Shown: piece after piece, positions 40,855 through 50,447 of the stretch
Layout: the number at the start of each line of letters is the position of its first letter
Numbering within the stretch: the stretch's first letter is position 1
NCBI RefSeq assembly: GCF_030658505.1
Contig: NZ_JAUTXR010000149.1
Span: forward strand, 1-64,000
Origin: Stenotrophomonas raiganjensis (SeqCode)
GTDB lineage: Bacteria > Pseudomonadota > Gammaproteobacteria > Xanthomonadales > Xanthomonadaceae
Length of the DNA: 64,000 nt
Direction of reading: 5' to 3'
Position numbers and translations under genes: made by a program
The notes under the pieces: generated by a model
The model's database searches: none
Seen by the model: the letters and a program-made list of their open reading frames with translations, nothing else
What the model was told of the DNA's origin: nothing

Positions 40855-41490
40855 TCAACCGAGGCTCTCGCGCACCGGGGCGAAGCTGCGGCGATGCTCC
40901 GGGCACGGGCCGTGTTGGCGCAGTGCCGCGAGATGTGCGGGGGTGCCATAGCCCTTGTGCTGCTCGAACCCATACTGTGGGTGGCGGGCGTGCACGTCCT
41001 GCATGTAGCGGTCGCGCGAGACCTTGGCCAGGATCGAGGCGGCCATGATCGCGCGGTCGAGGCCATCGCCGCCGACCAGCGCCTGCGCCGGCAGCACCAG
41101 GCCCTTGGGTACCACGTTGCCATCGATGCGGGCGAAACCGGCCACGTGCGCGACCGCGGCAACCACATCGCGCATGCCCTGCAGGGTAGCCTGGTAGATG
41201 TTCAGGCGGTCGATGGTGTCCACGTCCACCATCACCACATGCCAGGCCAGGGCACGCTCGATGATGCGGTCATGCAGCTGCTCGCGGCGTGCCGCCGTCA
41301 GCTGCTTGGAGTCATCCAGGCCGTTGATCCGTGGCCGGGCGGGGTCGAACACCACCGCGGCCACCGCCACCGGACCGGCCAGCGGGCCACGACCGGCCTC
41401 GTCGACGCCGGCGACCAGTCGCTCCGGCTCGACCACCGCGGCGCCTTCGAACAGGGCCAGGCTGGCTGCTGCCGCGTGGCGGCGGCTCAT
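40855..41490 (-). CDS. rnhB: ribonuclease HII
   Basis: A 211-residue RNase HII, which removes ribonucleotides from DNA and RNA-DNA hybrids. Catalytic residues are in [13 protein letters not shown] (Asp and Glu), in the middle aspartate region (DGNVVPKG) and in [17 protein letters not shown]. The start at 41490 overlaps the lpxB stop by 4 nt (ATGA), so translation is coupled to lpxB, the order conserved in proteobacteria. The stop lies only 4 nt from the SMAG dimer. Confidence 0.96.
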   Translation of the reverse strand: MSRRHAAAASLALFEGAAVVEPERLVAGVDEAGRGPLAGPVAVAAVVFDPARPRINGLDDSKQLTAARREQLHDRIIERALAWHVVMVDVDTIDRLNIYQATLQGMRDVVAAVAHVAGFARIDGNVVPKGLVLPAQALVGGDGLDRAIMAASILAKVSRDRYMQDVHARHPQYGFEQHKGYGTPAHLAALRQHGPCPEHRRSFAPVRESLG

Positions 41491-42746
41491 GCCTGGGCCT
41501 GGTTGCGCATCAGCAGCTCACCAACGGCGTCGGCGGCGCGGGCCGAGGCATTGCGCCGCAGGCGCTCATGAAGGCGGGCATAGGTGTCCTGCAGGTCGGC
41601 CACCCGTTGCGGGTGGTCGAACCACTGCTGGATGGCGGCGGCCAGCTTGTCCGGCGTGCAGTCATGCTGCATCAGCTCCGGGGCCAGGTCCTGGCCGGCC
41701 AGGATGTTCGGCAGGGCGAAGCGGTCGACCTTGATCAGGCCCAGCGCCTTGACCAGGCGGTAGGTCAGCTCGTTGACGCGGTAGCCGACCACCATCGGCC
41801 GCTTGACCAGCATCGCTTCCAGGGTCGCGGTACCCGAGGCCAGCACCACCACGTCGGCGGCGATCATCGCGTTGCGCGCCTGGCCATCAAGCACATGCGA
41901 GTAGGCCACCGGCAGCGCCGAGCGTGACAGCTGCTCTTCAATCAGGCGCCTGCAGGCCGGATTGGCGGCAGGCACCACCACGTGCAGGCCCGGGATGCGC
42001 TCGGAGACCTGCCAGGCGGCCTCGAAGAACGGTTCACCGAGGCGCGAGATCTCGCCCAGGCGGCTGCCCGGCAACACTGCCAGCACCTTGGCCGAGGTTG
42101 GCAGGCCAAGCGCGGCACGCGCTTCTTCGCGGTTGCCCTGCAACGGAATGTCATCGGCCATCGGGTGGCCGACGAAGCGCGCGTCGATGCCGTGCTTGGC
42201 ATAGATCGGCGGTTCCATCGGGAACAGGCACAGCACCAGGTCGGCGCTGTTGCCGATCTTTTCGGCGCGCTTCTCGCGCCAGGCCCAGACAGAGGGGCTG
42301 ACATAGTGCACGGTGCACACGCCGCGCTGCTTCAGCCAGCGCTCGATGCCCAGGTTGAAGTCGGGCGCGTCGATGCCGATGAACACGTGCGGCTGCCATT
42401 CCAGCGCACGCTGGCGGAACGCCGAACGCAGTTTCAGCAGGCGCGGCAGGTGACGCAGCACTTCGGTCAGGCCCATCACCGCCAGCTCGCTGGCATCGTG
42501 CCAGGTCTGGCAGCCGGCGCTGCGCATGGCGTCGCCGCCGATGCCGGCGAATTCGGCGTTCGGGAAGCGCGCCTTCAACTCGCGTACCAGGCCCGCGCCG
42601 AGCAGGTCACCGGAGGCCTCACCGGCCACCAGTGCGATCCGCAACGGGCGCTCGCTGAGCACCCGCTGCGCGGGGACGCTGCCGGCCATCGAGGCCAGCG
42701 GAATCACGGCGGCGCCGGCCGGCGCCTGGCCGGTCGTGCTGCTCAT
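41487..42746 (-). CDS. lpxB: lipid A disaccharide synthase
   Basis: A 419-residue GT19 glycosyltransferase that joins UDP-2,3-diacylglucosamine and lipid X to make the lipid A disaccharide at the inner membrane. Typical blocks are [16 protein letters not shown] near residue 40, [10 protein letters not shown] (substrate site), and [19 protein letters not shown]. It starts with about 30 residues of extension before the family core; a later start near [11 protein letters not shown] is possible. The overlap with lpxA (4 nt) and with rnhB (4 nt) shows a tightly coupled unit. Confidence 0.95.
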   Translation of the reverse strand: MSSTTGQAPAGAAVIPLASMAGSVPAQRVLSERPLRIALVAGEASGDLLGAGLVRELKARFPNAEFAGIGGDAMRSAGCQTWHDASELAVMGLTEVLRHLPRLLKLRSAFRQRALEWQPHVFIGIDAPDFNLGIERWLKQRGVCTVHYVSPSVWAWREKRAEKIGNSADLVLCLFPMEPPIYAKHGIDARFVGHPMADDIPLQGNREEARAALGLPTSAKVLAVLPGSRLGEISRLGEPFFEAAWQVSERIPGLHVVVPAANPACRRLIEEQLSRSALPVAYSHVLDGQARNAMIAADVVVLASGTATLEAMLVKRPMVVGYRVNELTYRLVKALGLIKVDRFALPNILAGQDLAPELMQHDCTPDKLAAAIQQWFDHPQRVADLQDTYARLHERLRRNASARAADAVGELLMRNQAQA

Positions 42747-43534
42747 CGCAGCAAGGGCCTCTCGGCGTGCTCGATGAAGTCCAGCATGGCCTTCACGTCA
42801 TCGCTGTCACGCGCCTGTTCGGTCAGCTGCACCTTGGCTTCGGCCAGCGGCAGGCCCGCCACGTACAGCGTGCGGTAGGCACGCTTGATGGCGGAAATGC
42901 GCTCGGCATCGAAGCCGCGGCGCTTCAGGCCTTCGCTGTTGATGCCGCGCGGGCGGCCCAGCGAATCGGTGCCGACCATGGTGAACGGCGGTACATCGCC
43001 ATTGGTCAACGCGCCCATGCCGAGGAAGGCATGCGCACCGATGCGGCAGAACTGGTGCGCACCGGCGAAGCCGCTGATGATCACGTAGTCGCCCACGGTC
43101 ACGTGGCCGGCCAGGGTGGTGTTGTTGGAGAACACGCAGAAGTTGCCGACATGGCAGTCGTGCGCCACATGCGTGTAGGCCAGCATCCAGTTGTCGTTGC
43201 CGATCGTGGTGATGCCGCCGCCGCCGCCGGTGCCACGGTTCAGGGTGACGAACTCGCGGAACACGTTGCGGTCGCCGATCACCAGTTCGGTGCGTTCGCC
43301 AGCGAACTTCTTGTCCTGCGGCTCGCCACCGATCGCGGCATGGCCGATGAAGCGGTTGTCGCGGCCGATCCGGGTCGGGCCGTGGATGCTGCAGTGGGGG
43401 CCGACCACCGTGCCGGCACCGATTTCGACATCGGCCCCGATCAGGGTGAACGCGCCCACCTGGACGTCATCGGCCAGGCGCGCGGCCGGATCGATGACGG
43501 CGGTCGGGTGGATCCGCGGTGCGTTGTCAGTCAT
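42743..43534 (-). CDS. lpxA: UDP-N-acetylglucosamine acyltransferase
   Basis: A 263-residue LpxA, which acylates UDP-GlcNAc with a 3-hydroxyacyl-ACP in the first step of lipid A synthesis. The left-handed beta-helix hexapeptides run through about residue 190 ([17 protein letters not shown] and so on), and the catalytic His125 (THVAHDCH) has the same number as in E. coli. The C-terminal helices bind the acyl carrier protein. The start at 43534 ([15 protein letters not shown]) is the family start. A 16-nt gap separates it from fabZ. Confidence 0.97.
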   Translation of the reverse strand: MTDNAPRIHPTAVIDPAARLADDVQVGAFTLIGADVEIGAGTVVGPHCSIHGPTRIGRDNRFIGHAAIGGEPQDKKFAGERTELVIGDRNVFREFVTLNRGTGGGGGITTIGNDNWMLAYTHVAHDCHVGNFCVFSNNTTLAGHVTVGDYVIISGFAGAHQFCRIGAHAFLGMGALTNGDVPPFTMVGTDSLGRPRGINSEGLKRRGFDAERISAIKRAYRTLYVAGLPLAEAKVQLTEQARDSDDVKAMLDFIEHAERPLLR

Positions 43535-43550
43535 TCCTGCCTCCAGTGGA

Positions 43551-44009
43551 TCAGCCCTTGGCGCCGGCGCACATGACTTCGGCCGAGGCAACGACTTCAC
43601 CGTTGACCTTGGCTTCGCCGTAGTACCAGCCCATGTTGCGGATCAGGCGCTTCATCTGCACATCCAGCATCAGCACGTCGCCGGGGACGACCTGCTTGTT
43701 GAAGCGGGCGTTTTCCACCTTGACCATGTAGAACAGCTTGGACTGCGCATCGCGGCCGAGCGTGAGCTGGGTCATCACGCCACCGGCCTGGGCCAGCGCT
43801 TCGATGATCAGTACGCCGGGCATGATCGGGCGGCCCGGGAAGTGGCCCTGGAAGAACGGCTCGTTGATGCTGACGTTCTTCTGCGCCAGGATGCGCTTGG
43901 CCTCGATGTCGAGCTCAACCACCCGGTCCACCAGCAGGAACGGGTAACGGTGCGGGAGCAGTTCCTGGATCTGGCAGACGTCGATAGGAAGCTGCAGCGT
44001 GTCGTTCAT
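43551..44009 (-). CDS. fabZ: 3-hydroxyacyl-ACP dehydratase
   Basis: A 152-residue hot-dog-fold dehydratase. The active residues are His56 (QGHFPGRP) and Glu70 ([10 protein letters not shown]); [14 protein letters not shown] near the start is diagnostic. It acts in fatty-acid elongation and so competes with lpxA for 3-hydroxyacyl-ACP. The start at 44009 overlaps the lpxD stop by 4 nt (ATGA), giving translational coupling and the balanced expression seen in this conserved cluster. Confidence 0.97.
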   Translation of the reverse strand: MNDTLQLPIDVCQIQELLPHRYPFLLVDRVVELDIEAKRILAQKNVSINEPFFQGHFPGRPIMPGVLIIEALAQAGGVMTQLTLGRDAQSKLFYMVKVENARFNKQVVPGDVLMLDVQMKRLIRNMGWYYGEAKVNGEVVASAEVMCAGAKG

Positions 44010-45028
44010 TCTTTCTCCTTGCCAGCAGCCAGGACGCGGCGAGCCAATGCGTCCAGCTGCTTGAAGCGCGCGGCGTTCTTGCGCCACGTGCGGTTGTCGG
44101 TCAACGGGGTGCCGGACGAGTACTCGCCCGGCTCATGGATGGAATTGCGGACCACCGACTTGCCGGTGATCACGACCTTGTCGCAGATCTCGAGGTGGCC
44201 GACCACGCCGACGTGGCCGCCGAGCAGGCAGTAGCGGCCGATCCTGGCGCTGCCGGCGATGCCGGTGCAGCCGGCGATGGCCGAGTGCGCGCCGATCTGC
44301 ACGTTGTGCGCGATCTGCACCAGGTTGTCCAGGCGCACGTCCTCGTCCAGCACGGTGTCTTCCAGCGCACCGCGGTCGACGCAGGTGTTGGCGCCGATTT
44401 CGCAATCGTCGCCGATGCGCACGCCGCCGAGCTGCGGCACCTTGATCCACTTGCCGGCATCCATCGCCAGGCCGAAGCCATCGGCGCCGAGCACGGCACC
44501 CGGGTGCACGCGCACGCGCTTGCCCAGCTTGACCCGGGTAACCAGGGTGACCCGGGCGATCAGCTCGCAGCCGCTGTCCAGGCTGCAGTCTTCGCCGATC
44601 ACGCTGCCGGTGCCGATGATGCAGTTCTCGCCGACCACGCTGCGTGCGCCGATGGAGACGAAGGGACCGATATGGGCGCTGGCGGCGACCTGGGCGCTGG
44701 GATCGATGACGGCGCTGGGGTGGATGCCCGGCGGGCGCGTCGGCGCGATGTCGAACAGTGCGGCGATCTTGGCGAAGGTGGTGTACGGGTCCTTGGCCAC
44801 GAGCGCGGCGCCGGGGGCGGCCTCGGCGTCGTCGGCACGCAGGACCACCAGCGAAGCCTGGCTGTCGGCCAGCTGGGCGCGGTAGCGCGGGTTGGCAAGG
44901 AAGGTCAGCTGGCCAGGACCGGCATGGGCGAGGGTGGCCACGCCGTGGATGGCGGTGGCGGGGTCGCCATGGACCTGCAGGCCGAACTGCTCGGCGAGTT
45001 GCTGGGCGGTGTAGGTGGGAGTATTCAC
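44006..45028 (-). CDS. lpxD: UDP-3-O-acyl-glucosamine N-acyltransferase
   Basis: A 340-residue LpxD, which adds the N-linked 3-hydroxyacyl chain in lipid A synthesis. The N-terminal uridine-binding domain (to about residue 105) precedes a left-handed beta-helix of hexapeptide repeats (about 105-290). The catalytic histidine is in VQIAHNVQIG. It begins with GTG at 45028. A TAAACT box ends 6 nt before this GTG, suggesting a leaderless or nearly leaderless transcript. In E. coli skp lies just upstream; here a repeat-filled gap of 374 bp replaces it. Confidence 0.95.
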   Translation of the reverse strand: MNTPTYTAQQLAEQFGLQVHGDPATAIHGVATLAHAGPGQLTFLANPRYRAQLADSQASLVVLRADDAEAAPGAALVAKDPYTTFAKIAALFDIAPTRPPGIHPSAVIDPSAQVAASAHIGPFVSIGARSVVGENCIIGTGSVIGEDCSLDSGCELIARVTLVTRVKLGKRVRVHPGAVLGADGFGLAMDAGKWIKVPQLGGVRIGDDCEIGANTCVDRGALEDTVLDEDVRLDNLVQIAHNVQIGAHSAIAGCTGIAGSARIGRYCLLGGHVGVVGHLEICDKVVITGKSVVRNSIHEPGEYSSGTPLTDNRTWRKNAARFKQLDALARRVLAAGKEKE

Positions 45029-45034
45029 GGCGGG

Positions 45035-45040
45035 AGTTTA
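45035..45040 (-). promoter_or_regulatory. candidate -10 element of lpxD (TAAACT)
   Basis: On the minus strand TAAACT ends 6 nt before the GTG start of lpxD, which would place the transcript start at or near the start codon. Compare rluF and map in this window. Confidence 0.4.
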
Positions 45041-45098
45041 ACGTGTGACGCCATTGCGGTCATGCGGGGTCAAAAGCGGCGCCTGCCTGATGTCCCGG

Positions 45099-45206
45099 GG
45101 TGATGGCGCAGGGGGCTGCCCAGGACACGCCGTAGACCCATCCCTGGGGGCTCGATGGCGCCATCCATGGCGCCAACGGTCCTGGTCAGCCCCCTGCGCC
45201 ATCACC
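45099..45206. repeat. 20-bp inverted repeat element between lpxD and bamA
   Basis: A perfect 20-bp inverted repeat (45099-45118/45187-45206) extends with a bulge to about 28 bp (45099-45126/45179-45206). The interior has a second palindrome (TGGCGCCA at about 45154-45161 and 45167-45174). It is too long for a simple terminator and looks like an extragenic repeat. No gene is seen in 45029-45402. Confidence 0.75.
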
Positions 45207-45250
45207 AGATGATTTCACGCGAGCGCGGGAAGTAACGGTGGTGAGCAAGT

Positions 45251-45279
45251 AAAACGAAAACGCCGGGCAGAGCCCGGCG
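45251..45279 (-). terminator. terminator downstream of bamA
   Basis: On the minus strand an 8-bp stem (45279-45272/45268-45261) with a 3-nt loop is followed by TTTTCGTTTT (complement of 45251-45260). This is a good intrinsic terminator after the bamA gene and implies that lpxD starts a new transcript. Confidence 0.85.
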
Positions 45280-45302
45280 ATTCGCACCCCGTCTGGTGGA
45301 GA

Positions 45303-45325
45303 GCCCCCCTTCTGTTAAGGGGGGC
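45303..45325. repeat. hairpin after bamA
   Basis: A 9-bp stem (45303-45311/45317-45325) with a 5-nt loop in the bamA-lpxD gap. It has no T run and is probably an auxiliary RNA 3' structure or part of the repeat-rich spacer. Confidence 0.5.
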
Positions 45326-45381
45326 GCGCCAATGGCGCGGGGGATAGGTGAAATGCGCGGGCAATTCACCGGAGGTGGATC

Positions 45382-45410
45382 AGTTCTGAGGAACGTTGTT
45401 CCTCAGAACT
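45382..45410. repeat. hairpin overlapping the bamA stop codon
   Basis: A perfect 13-bp stem (45382-45394/45398-45410) with a GTT loop. The bamA stop at 45403-45405 and its last codon lie inside the stem. Such stop-codon hairpins can slow RNA decay or termination; no T run follows. Confidence 0.65.
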
Positions 45411-47766
45411 GGCCACCGAACGTGAATTGCAGCCGTTCGATCTTGTCGCCGTCTTCCTTCTTCAGCGGGAACGCGTAGCTGATCGAGATCGGGCCGACAG
45501 GGGCGCGCCACAGCAAGGCCACACCGGTGGAGACACGCAGCTCGTTGGCCTTGAAGTTGTCCACGCCGGTATAGACGTTACCAAAGTCGACGAAGGCCGA
45601 CACGCGTGCCGACGGGCTGTCGAACAAGCGCGGGAAGTAGGCTTCGACCGAACCGACGGTCTTCAGCGAACCACCCAGCGGCTGGCCTTCTGGATAGCCA
45701 CGGGTGACTTCGCGCGGGCCGAGGGTGTTGTCCTCGAAGCCTCGCACGGAGTTGGTGCCACCGGCGTAGAAGTTCTCGTAGAACGGCAGCCCCTTGGCGG
45801 TGACTGAGCGCAGGTTGCCGTTCTCGTCCGGCACCATCGCGGTTTTGTCCTTGCCGTAGCTGTCGCCGTAGCCGATTTCGGCGCGGGTGTTGATGACCAG
45901 CGACGGCATGATCGGCCAGTACTTGCTGATCTGGTAATTCAGCTTGTAATACTCGATGGTCGAGCCCGGCAGGGTGGTTTCCAGGCCAACACGCTGGTAG
46001 GTACCGCGGGTCGGCATGAAGTAGTCGTTGCGCGAGTCGCGTGCCCAGCCCAGCTCGGTGCGCCACGCGTGGAAGGTCTTGCTGCCCAGCACGTTGATGT
46101 AGTCGATGATCGACTGCGGGGTCGAGCCCTGGTAGGTGGTGATCTGGTTGCTGTCGATGCCGAACATCAGCGAGACGGTATCGGTCTCGGTGATCGGCAC
46201 GCCGAACACCACCTGCGCCGAACCGTTGGTGCTGTTGTACTGCGCGGTGTTGAAGTCGGAGTAGTCCAGTTCGCGCCAGGACAGGTTGTAGCCCAGCGAC
46301 ACGCCGTCATCGGTGAAGTACGGGTTGGTGTAGCTGAAGCCGTAGCGCTGCAGGTAGCTGCTGCGCGAGGCTTCGACCGACACGCGGTTGCCGCCGCCGA
46401 GGAAGTTGTTCTGCGACAGCTGCACCGAGGTGGTCATACCGTAGGACTGCGAATAGCCCAGGCCGAACACGAAGCTGCCGGAGGTGGTTTCCTTGACGTT
46501 GTAGACCACGTCGACCTGGTCGTTGCTGCCGCTGACGGCCGGAGTCTCGACGTCGACCGACTCGAAGTAGCCCAGGCGCTGCAGGCGGATCTTGGAACGG
46601 TCGATCGCGGCCTGCGAGTACCAGCTGTTCTCGAACTGGCGCATTTCGCGACGCATCACTTCGTCGGAGGTGCGGGTATTGCCGCGGAACAGGATGCGGC
46701 GCACCGACACGCGCGGGCCGGGCACGACCTGCATGTTGATCGCTACGGTCTGTTCGGCACGGTTGGTGGTCGGGATCGGGTTCACCTTGGCGAACGCGTA
46801 GCCGATGTTGGACAGCGAGTTGGTGATGGTGTCCGAGCTGAATTCCAGCAGCGCACGCGAGAACGTGTCGCCGGACTTCTGGATCACCATGCGCTCGACG
46901 TCCTCCTGCGGAAGGATGGTGTCGCCGCTGACCTTGATCTCGGAGATCTTGTACTGCGCACCTTCGGTCACGCCGGCGGTGAGGAACATGTCGCGCTTGT
47001 CCGGGCTGATCGAGACCTGGGTGGAATCGATGCTGAAGTCGACATAGCCGCGGTCCAGGTACCAGGAATTGAGCTTTTCCAGGTCGCCGGACAGTTTTTC
47101 CTTGGAGTACTGGTCGTCACGGCGGTACCACGACGCCCAGTTGTGCTCCTTGGATTCCCAGGTCTCCAGGATGTCCTTACTCTCGAACTTCTCGGTGCCG
47201 ACCAGGTTGACGTGGCGGATCTTGGCCGCCTTGCCTTCCTTGATGGCGATCGCGATGTCGACGCGGTTGCGGTCCAGCGGGCTCACGGTCGGGGTGATCT
47301 CGACGGTGTACTTGCCGCGGTCGTTGTACTGGCGGCGCAGTTCCTGGGTCACGCGGTCCAGGCTCAGGCGGTCGAAGGTGCCGCCTTCGGTCAGGCCGAT
47401 GTCGGACAGGCCCTTGAGCAGCTGCTCGGACTTGATGTCCTTGTTGCCGGTGACGGTCAGCTTGTTGATCGCCGGGCGTTCCTTGACGGTCACCACCAGG
47501 ATGCTGCCCTGGCGGTCCAGCTGTACGTCTTCGAAGAAGCCGGTCTTGTACAGGGCGCGGATGGTCTCGCCGACCTTGTTGTCGGTGATCGTCTCGCCAC
47601 GTTCCACCGGCAGGTAGGTGAACACCGTGCCCGAGCTGATGCGCTGCAGGCCATCCACGCGGATGTCGCTGACAGTGAAGGGCTCGGCTGCCTGGGCCAG
47701 GGCGGGAGCGCCGGTGACGGCGGCGAGGGCGAGGGCCAGCAGGCGGCGATTGGGGAGTCGCGTCAT
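45403..47766 (-). CDS. bamA: outer-membrane assembly factor BamA
   Basis: A 787-residue Omp85-family outer-membrane insertase, the core of the BAM complex. A signal peptide (about residues 1-26, ending ALAQAAE) is followed by five POTRA domains (about 28-425) and a 16-strand barrel. The conserved VRGF motif is in GGTNSVRGFED near residue 655, and the protein ends in a C-terminal Phe as required for barrel recognition. ATG 47766 was chosen for the signal peptide; an in-frame ATG at 47844 that overlaps the rseP stop by 4 nt is possible and would add 26 residues. It follows rseP directly. Confidence 0.96.
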   Translation of the reverse strand: MTRLPNRRLLALALAAVTGAPALAQAAEPFTVSDIRVDGLQRISSGTVFTYLPVERGETITDNKVGETIRALYKTGFFEDVQLDRQGSILVVTVKERPAINKLTVTGNKDIKSEQLLKGLSDIGLTEGGTFDRLSLDRVTQELRRQYNDRGKYTVEITPTVSPLDRNRVDIAIAIKEGKAAKIRHVNLVGTEKFESKDILETWESKEHNWASWYRRDDQYSKEKLSGDLEKLNSWYLDRGYVDFSIDSTQVSISPDKRDMFLTAGVTEGAQYKISEIKVSGDTILPQEDVERMVIQKSGDTFSRALLEFSSDTITNSLSNIGYAFAKVNPIPTTNRAEQTVAINMQVVPGPRVSVRRILFRGNTRTSDEVMRREMRQFENSWYSQAAIDRSKIRLQRLGYFESVDVETPAVSGSNDQVDVVYNVKETTSGSFVFGLGYSQSYGMTTSVQLSQNNFLGGGNRVSVEASRSSYLQRYGFSYTNPYFTDDGVSLGYNLSWRELDYSDFNTAQYNSTNGSAQVVFGVPITETDTVSLMFGIDSNQITTYQGSTPQSIIDYINVLGSKTFHAWRTELGWARDSRNDYFMPTRGTYQRVGLETTLPGSTIEYYKLNYQISKYWPIMPSLVINTRAEIGYGDSYGKDKTAMVPDENGNLRSVTAKGLPFYENFYAGGTNSVRGFEDNTLGPREVTRGYPEGQPLGGSLKTVGSVEAYFPRLFDSPSARVSAFVDFGNVYTGVDNFKANELRVSTGVALLWRAPVGPISISYAFPLKKEDGDKIERLQFTFGGQF

Positions 47767-47840
47767 GTCACGTCCGGTAGGAAGGTCGATTTCATTGGTG
47801 CGGGATGCCGACGCTGTAGACGGCAACAACGTGGAAAAGT

Positions 47841-49199
47841 TCATCGCGGGACCAGGCCGAGGATGTCGTTGTAGAACGCCAACCCCATCAGCCCGGCCAG
47901 CAACGCCAGGCCGATGTACTGGCCGGCGGCGATGGCACGCTCGCTCAGCGGGCTGCCCTTGACCAACTCGATAAGGTAATACAGCAGGTGGCCGCCGTCC
48001 AAGATCGGGATCGGCAGCAGGTTGATGATGCACAGGCTGAGCGACAGCAGGGCCAGGAACTGCAGGAACCAGTCGAGGCCGCGCTTGGCCGAGACATTGG
48101 CCACGCGGGCGATCGTGACCGGCCCGGAAACGTTCTGCAGCGAAGCCTTGCCGGTGACGATGCGGCCCATCATGCCCAGCGAATCGGCGGCCAGGCGGCC
48201 GGTTTCACGCACGGCCACGGTCACCGCGTCCAGCGGCCCGTAGCGCAGCAGGGTGTCGTAGGCCGGGCTGTAGGTGGTGGGGAAGCCGACGCCGATCTGC
48301 CAGACCGGGTTGCCCTTGCCGTCCTTGCCCTGGCGCGGGGTGACTTCCAGTGCCAGGCGTTCGCCGCCCCGCAGGACCTCGATCATGCCGGGACCGCCGG
48401 CGCGGCCGAGGGCCTGGATCTGGCCGATCACCTGGTCGACGCTGTCGATGCGCTGGCCGTCGATCGCCACGATCAGGTCGCCCGGCTGCAGCTGCCCGGC
48501 CACGACCGAATCTGCCGTCAGCGAGTCGACCAGCGCCGGTTGCAGCCATGACTGCCAGTACAGGCCGGCCAGGATCGGCACGCGTCGTTCATCGAAGCCG
48601 ACCGGCAGTTGCGACAGCGGCAGGGTGCGCACACGCACCTGGTCGGCGCGGTCGAGCACTTCCAGGGTGACGTCGCGGCGGTCCATCGCGGCGGCGGTCA
48701 GCGCCATGCTGGCCTCGCCGAGCGTGGCCACCTGGCGATCATCCACGCGCAGCACGCGGTCGCCGCTGGCCAGGCCGGCGCTGGCGGCGATGCCGTCGGC
48801 GCGGCCGATGGTCGGCGAATAGTCCTGCTTGCCGATCACGAACATCGCCCACAACAGCAGGATGCACAGCAGCAGGTTGGCGATCGGACCGGCTGCGACG
48901 ATGGCGATGCGCTGCCAGACGGTCTTGTGGTTGAAGGCCTGGCCGCGTTCATGCGGGTGGACCTCGACCTCGCGCTCGTCAAGGAATTTCACGTAGCCAC
49001 CCAGCGGGATGGCGGCGATGGCGAACTCGGTCCCGTGCTTGTCGCGACGCGACCACAGTGGGCGGCCGAAGCCGACCGAGAAACGCAGGATCTTGACCCC
49101 GCACAGGCGGCCAACCCAGTAATGCCCGAACTCGTGGAAGGTGACCAGCAGCCCGAGGCTGACAATCATCCACCAGACCGATCCGATGAAGTCAGTCAT
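47841..49199 (-). CDS. rseP: site-2 intramembrane protease RseP
   Basis: A 452-residue inner-membrane zinc metalloprotease (S2P, M50B). Zinc ligands are His22, Glu23 and His26 in HEFGH and the Asp in the NLLPIPILDGGH motif near the C-terminus. Two PDZ domains lie between about residues 125 and 320. It cleaves the anti-sigma factor RseA after DegS to activate the sigma-E envelope response, and clears signal peptides. The gene lies between dxr and bamA, as in most gammaproteobacteria, so stress protease and assembly factor are co-transcribed. Confidence 0.96.
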   Translation of the reverse strand: MTDFIGSVWWMIVSLGLLVTFHEFGHYWVGRLCGVKILRFSVGFGRPLWSRRDKHGTEFAIAAIPLGGYVKFLDEREVEVHPHERGQAFNHKTVWQRIAIVAAGPIANLLLCILLLWAMFVIGKQDYSPTIGRADGIAASAGLASGDRVLRVDDRQVATLGEASMALTAAAMDRRDVTLEVLDRADQVRVRTLPLSQLPVGFDERRVPILAGLYWQSWLQPALVDSLTADSVVAGQLQPGDLIVAIDGQRIDSVDQVIGQIQALGRAGGPGMIEVLRGGERLALEVTPRQGKDGKGNPVWQIGVGFPTTYSPAYDTLLRYGPLDAVTVAVRETGRLAADSLGMMGRIVTGKASLQNVSGPVTIARVANVSAKRGLDWFLQFLALLSLSLCIINLLPIPILDGGHLLYYLIELVKGSPLSERAIAAGQYIGLALLAGLMGLAFYNDILGLVPR

Positions 49200-49254
49200 G
49201 CAGGCTCACAGTGGCGGGCAGGGGCGGCGGCGTCATGCTGGGCGAGGCGGTCGT

Positions 49255-50445
49255 TCAGGCGGCGTCGATGGCGTTCAGGGTCAGCTGGCGTGCCCGCTGG
49301 TCGGCGGACAACAGGACCTCCAGTGTATCGGCTGCTTGCGTCGGCAGTGTTGAAAGAGCGTTAGCAACCAGCTCCGGGATCGTCAGGAAACCGATCCGGC
49401 CCTGAAGAAACGCTGAAACCGCCTCTTCGTTGGCAGCGTTCAGCACCGCCGGGGCGGTGCCGCCGGCCTGCATGGCCTGCCAGGCCAGCGCCAGGCAGGG
49501 GAAGGCGTCGGTGTCGGGGGCTTCGAAATCGAGCCGGCCCTGGGCCAGCAGGTCCAGCCCGGCCACGCCCGATTCGATCCGCTGCGGCCAGCCCAGGCCG
49601 ACGGCCAGGGTGGTGCGCATGTCCGGCAGGCCCATCTGCGCCAGGGTGGAACCGTCAACGAACTCGACCAGCGAATGCACCAGGCTCTGGGGGTGCACCA
49701 GCACCTCGATGCGCTCGCCCGGGACCGCGAACAGGTGGTGGGCCTCGATCACTTCCAGGCCCTTGTTCATCAACGTCGCCGAATCGACGGAGATCTTCGG
49801 GCCCATCGACCACTTCGGGTGGGCCACGGCCTGGGCCGGGGTGACCTGGGCCAGATCGGCGCGGCTACGGCCGCGGAACGGGCCGCCGGAGGCGGTCAGC
49901 AGGATGCGGCGGACACCGGCGCCGCCGAGACTGGCGTCGCGCGAGCGCAGGCACTGGAAGATCGCGCTGTGCTCGCTGTCGATCGGGATGATCTCAGCCC
50001 CGCCGCGTTCGGCGGTGCGGGTCAGCAGCTCACCGGCCAGCACCAGCGATTCCTTGTTGGCCAGCAGGATGCGCTTGCCGGCCGCGGCCGCGGCGAGGGT
50101 TGAAGACAGCCCCGCAGCACCGACGATGGCGGCCACCACGGTGTCGCACGCGTCACTGGTGGCCAGCTGGTCCAGCGCGGCATGGCCGGCGTGGGCCTGC
50201 GTGGCCAGGCCGGCCTCGCGCAGGCCGTCGCGCAGTTCGGTGTACAGCGATTCATCGGCGATCACCGCGTGCGCCGGCCGGTGCACGCGGCAAAGCGCCA
50301 GCAGGGCCTGCACCTGGCGGCCGGCGGCCAGCACCGTGGCCTGGTAGCGCTGCGGGTGGCGGGCGATCACGTCCAGCGTGGAGGCACCGATCGAGCCGGT
50401 GGCGCCGAATACGGCGACCCGGCGCAGGTCTGCGACAGCATTCAT
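49255..50445 (-). CDS. dxr: 1-deoxy-D-xylulose-5-phosphate reductoisomerase
   Basis: A 396-residue DXR, the second enzyme of the MEP isoprenoid pathway, making MEP from DXP with NADPH. The nucleotide motif [14 protein letters not shown] (residues about 15-28), the metal/substrate motif [21 protein letters not shown] and [12 protein letters not shown] are typical. It feeds undecaprenyl and ubiquinone synthesis, in keeping with uppS and cdsA next to it. The stop lies 55 nt before rseP; the start is 2 nt from the cdsA stop. Confidence 0.97.
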   Translation of the reverse strand: MNAVADLRRVAVFGATGSIGASTLDVIARHPQRYQATVLAAGRQVQALLALCRVHRPAHAVIADESLYTELRDGLREAGLATQAHAGHAALDQLATSDACDTVVAAIVGAAGLSSTLAAAAAGKRILLANKESLVLAGELLTRTAERGGAEIIPIDSEHSAIFQCLRSRDASLGGAGVRRILLTASGGPFRGRSRADLAQVTPAQAVAHPKWSMGPKISVDSATLMNKGLEVIEAHHLFAVPGERIEVLVHPQSLVHSLVEFVDGSTLAQMGLPDMRTTLAVGLGWPQRIESGVAGLDLLAQGRLDFEAPDTDAFPCLALAWQAMQAGGTAPAVLNAANEEAVSAFLQGRIGFLTIPELVANALSTLPTQAADTLEVLLSADQRARQLTLNAIDAA

Positions 50446-50447
50446 GG

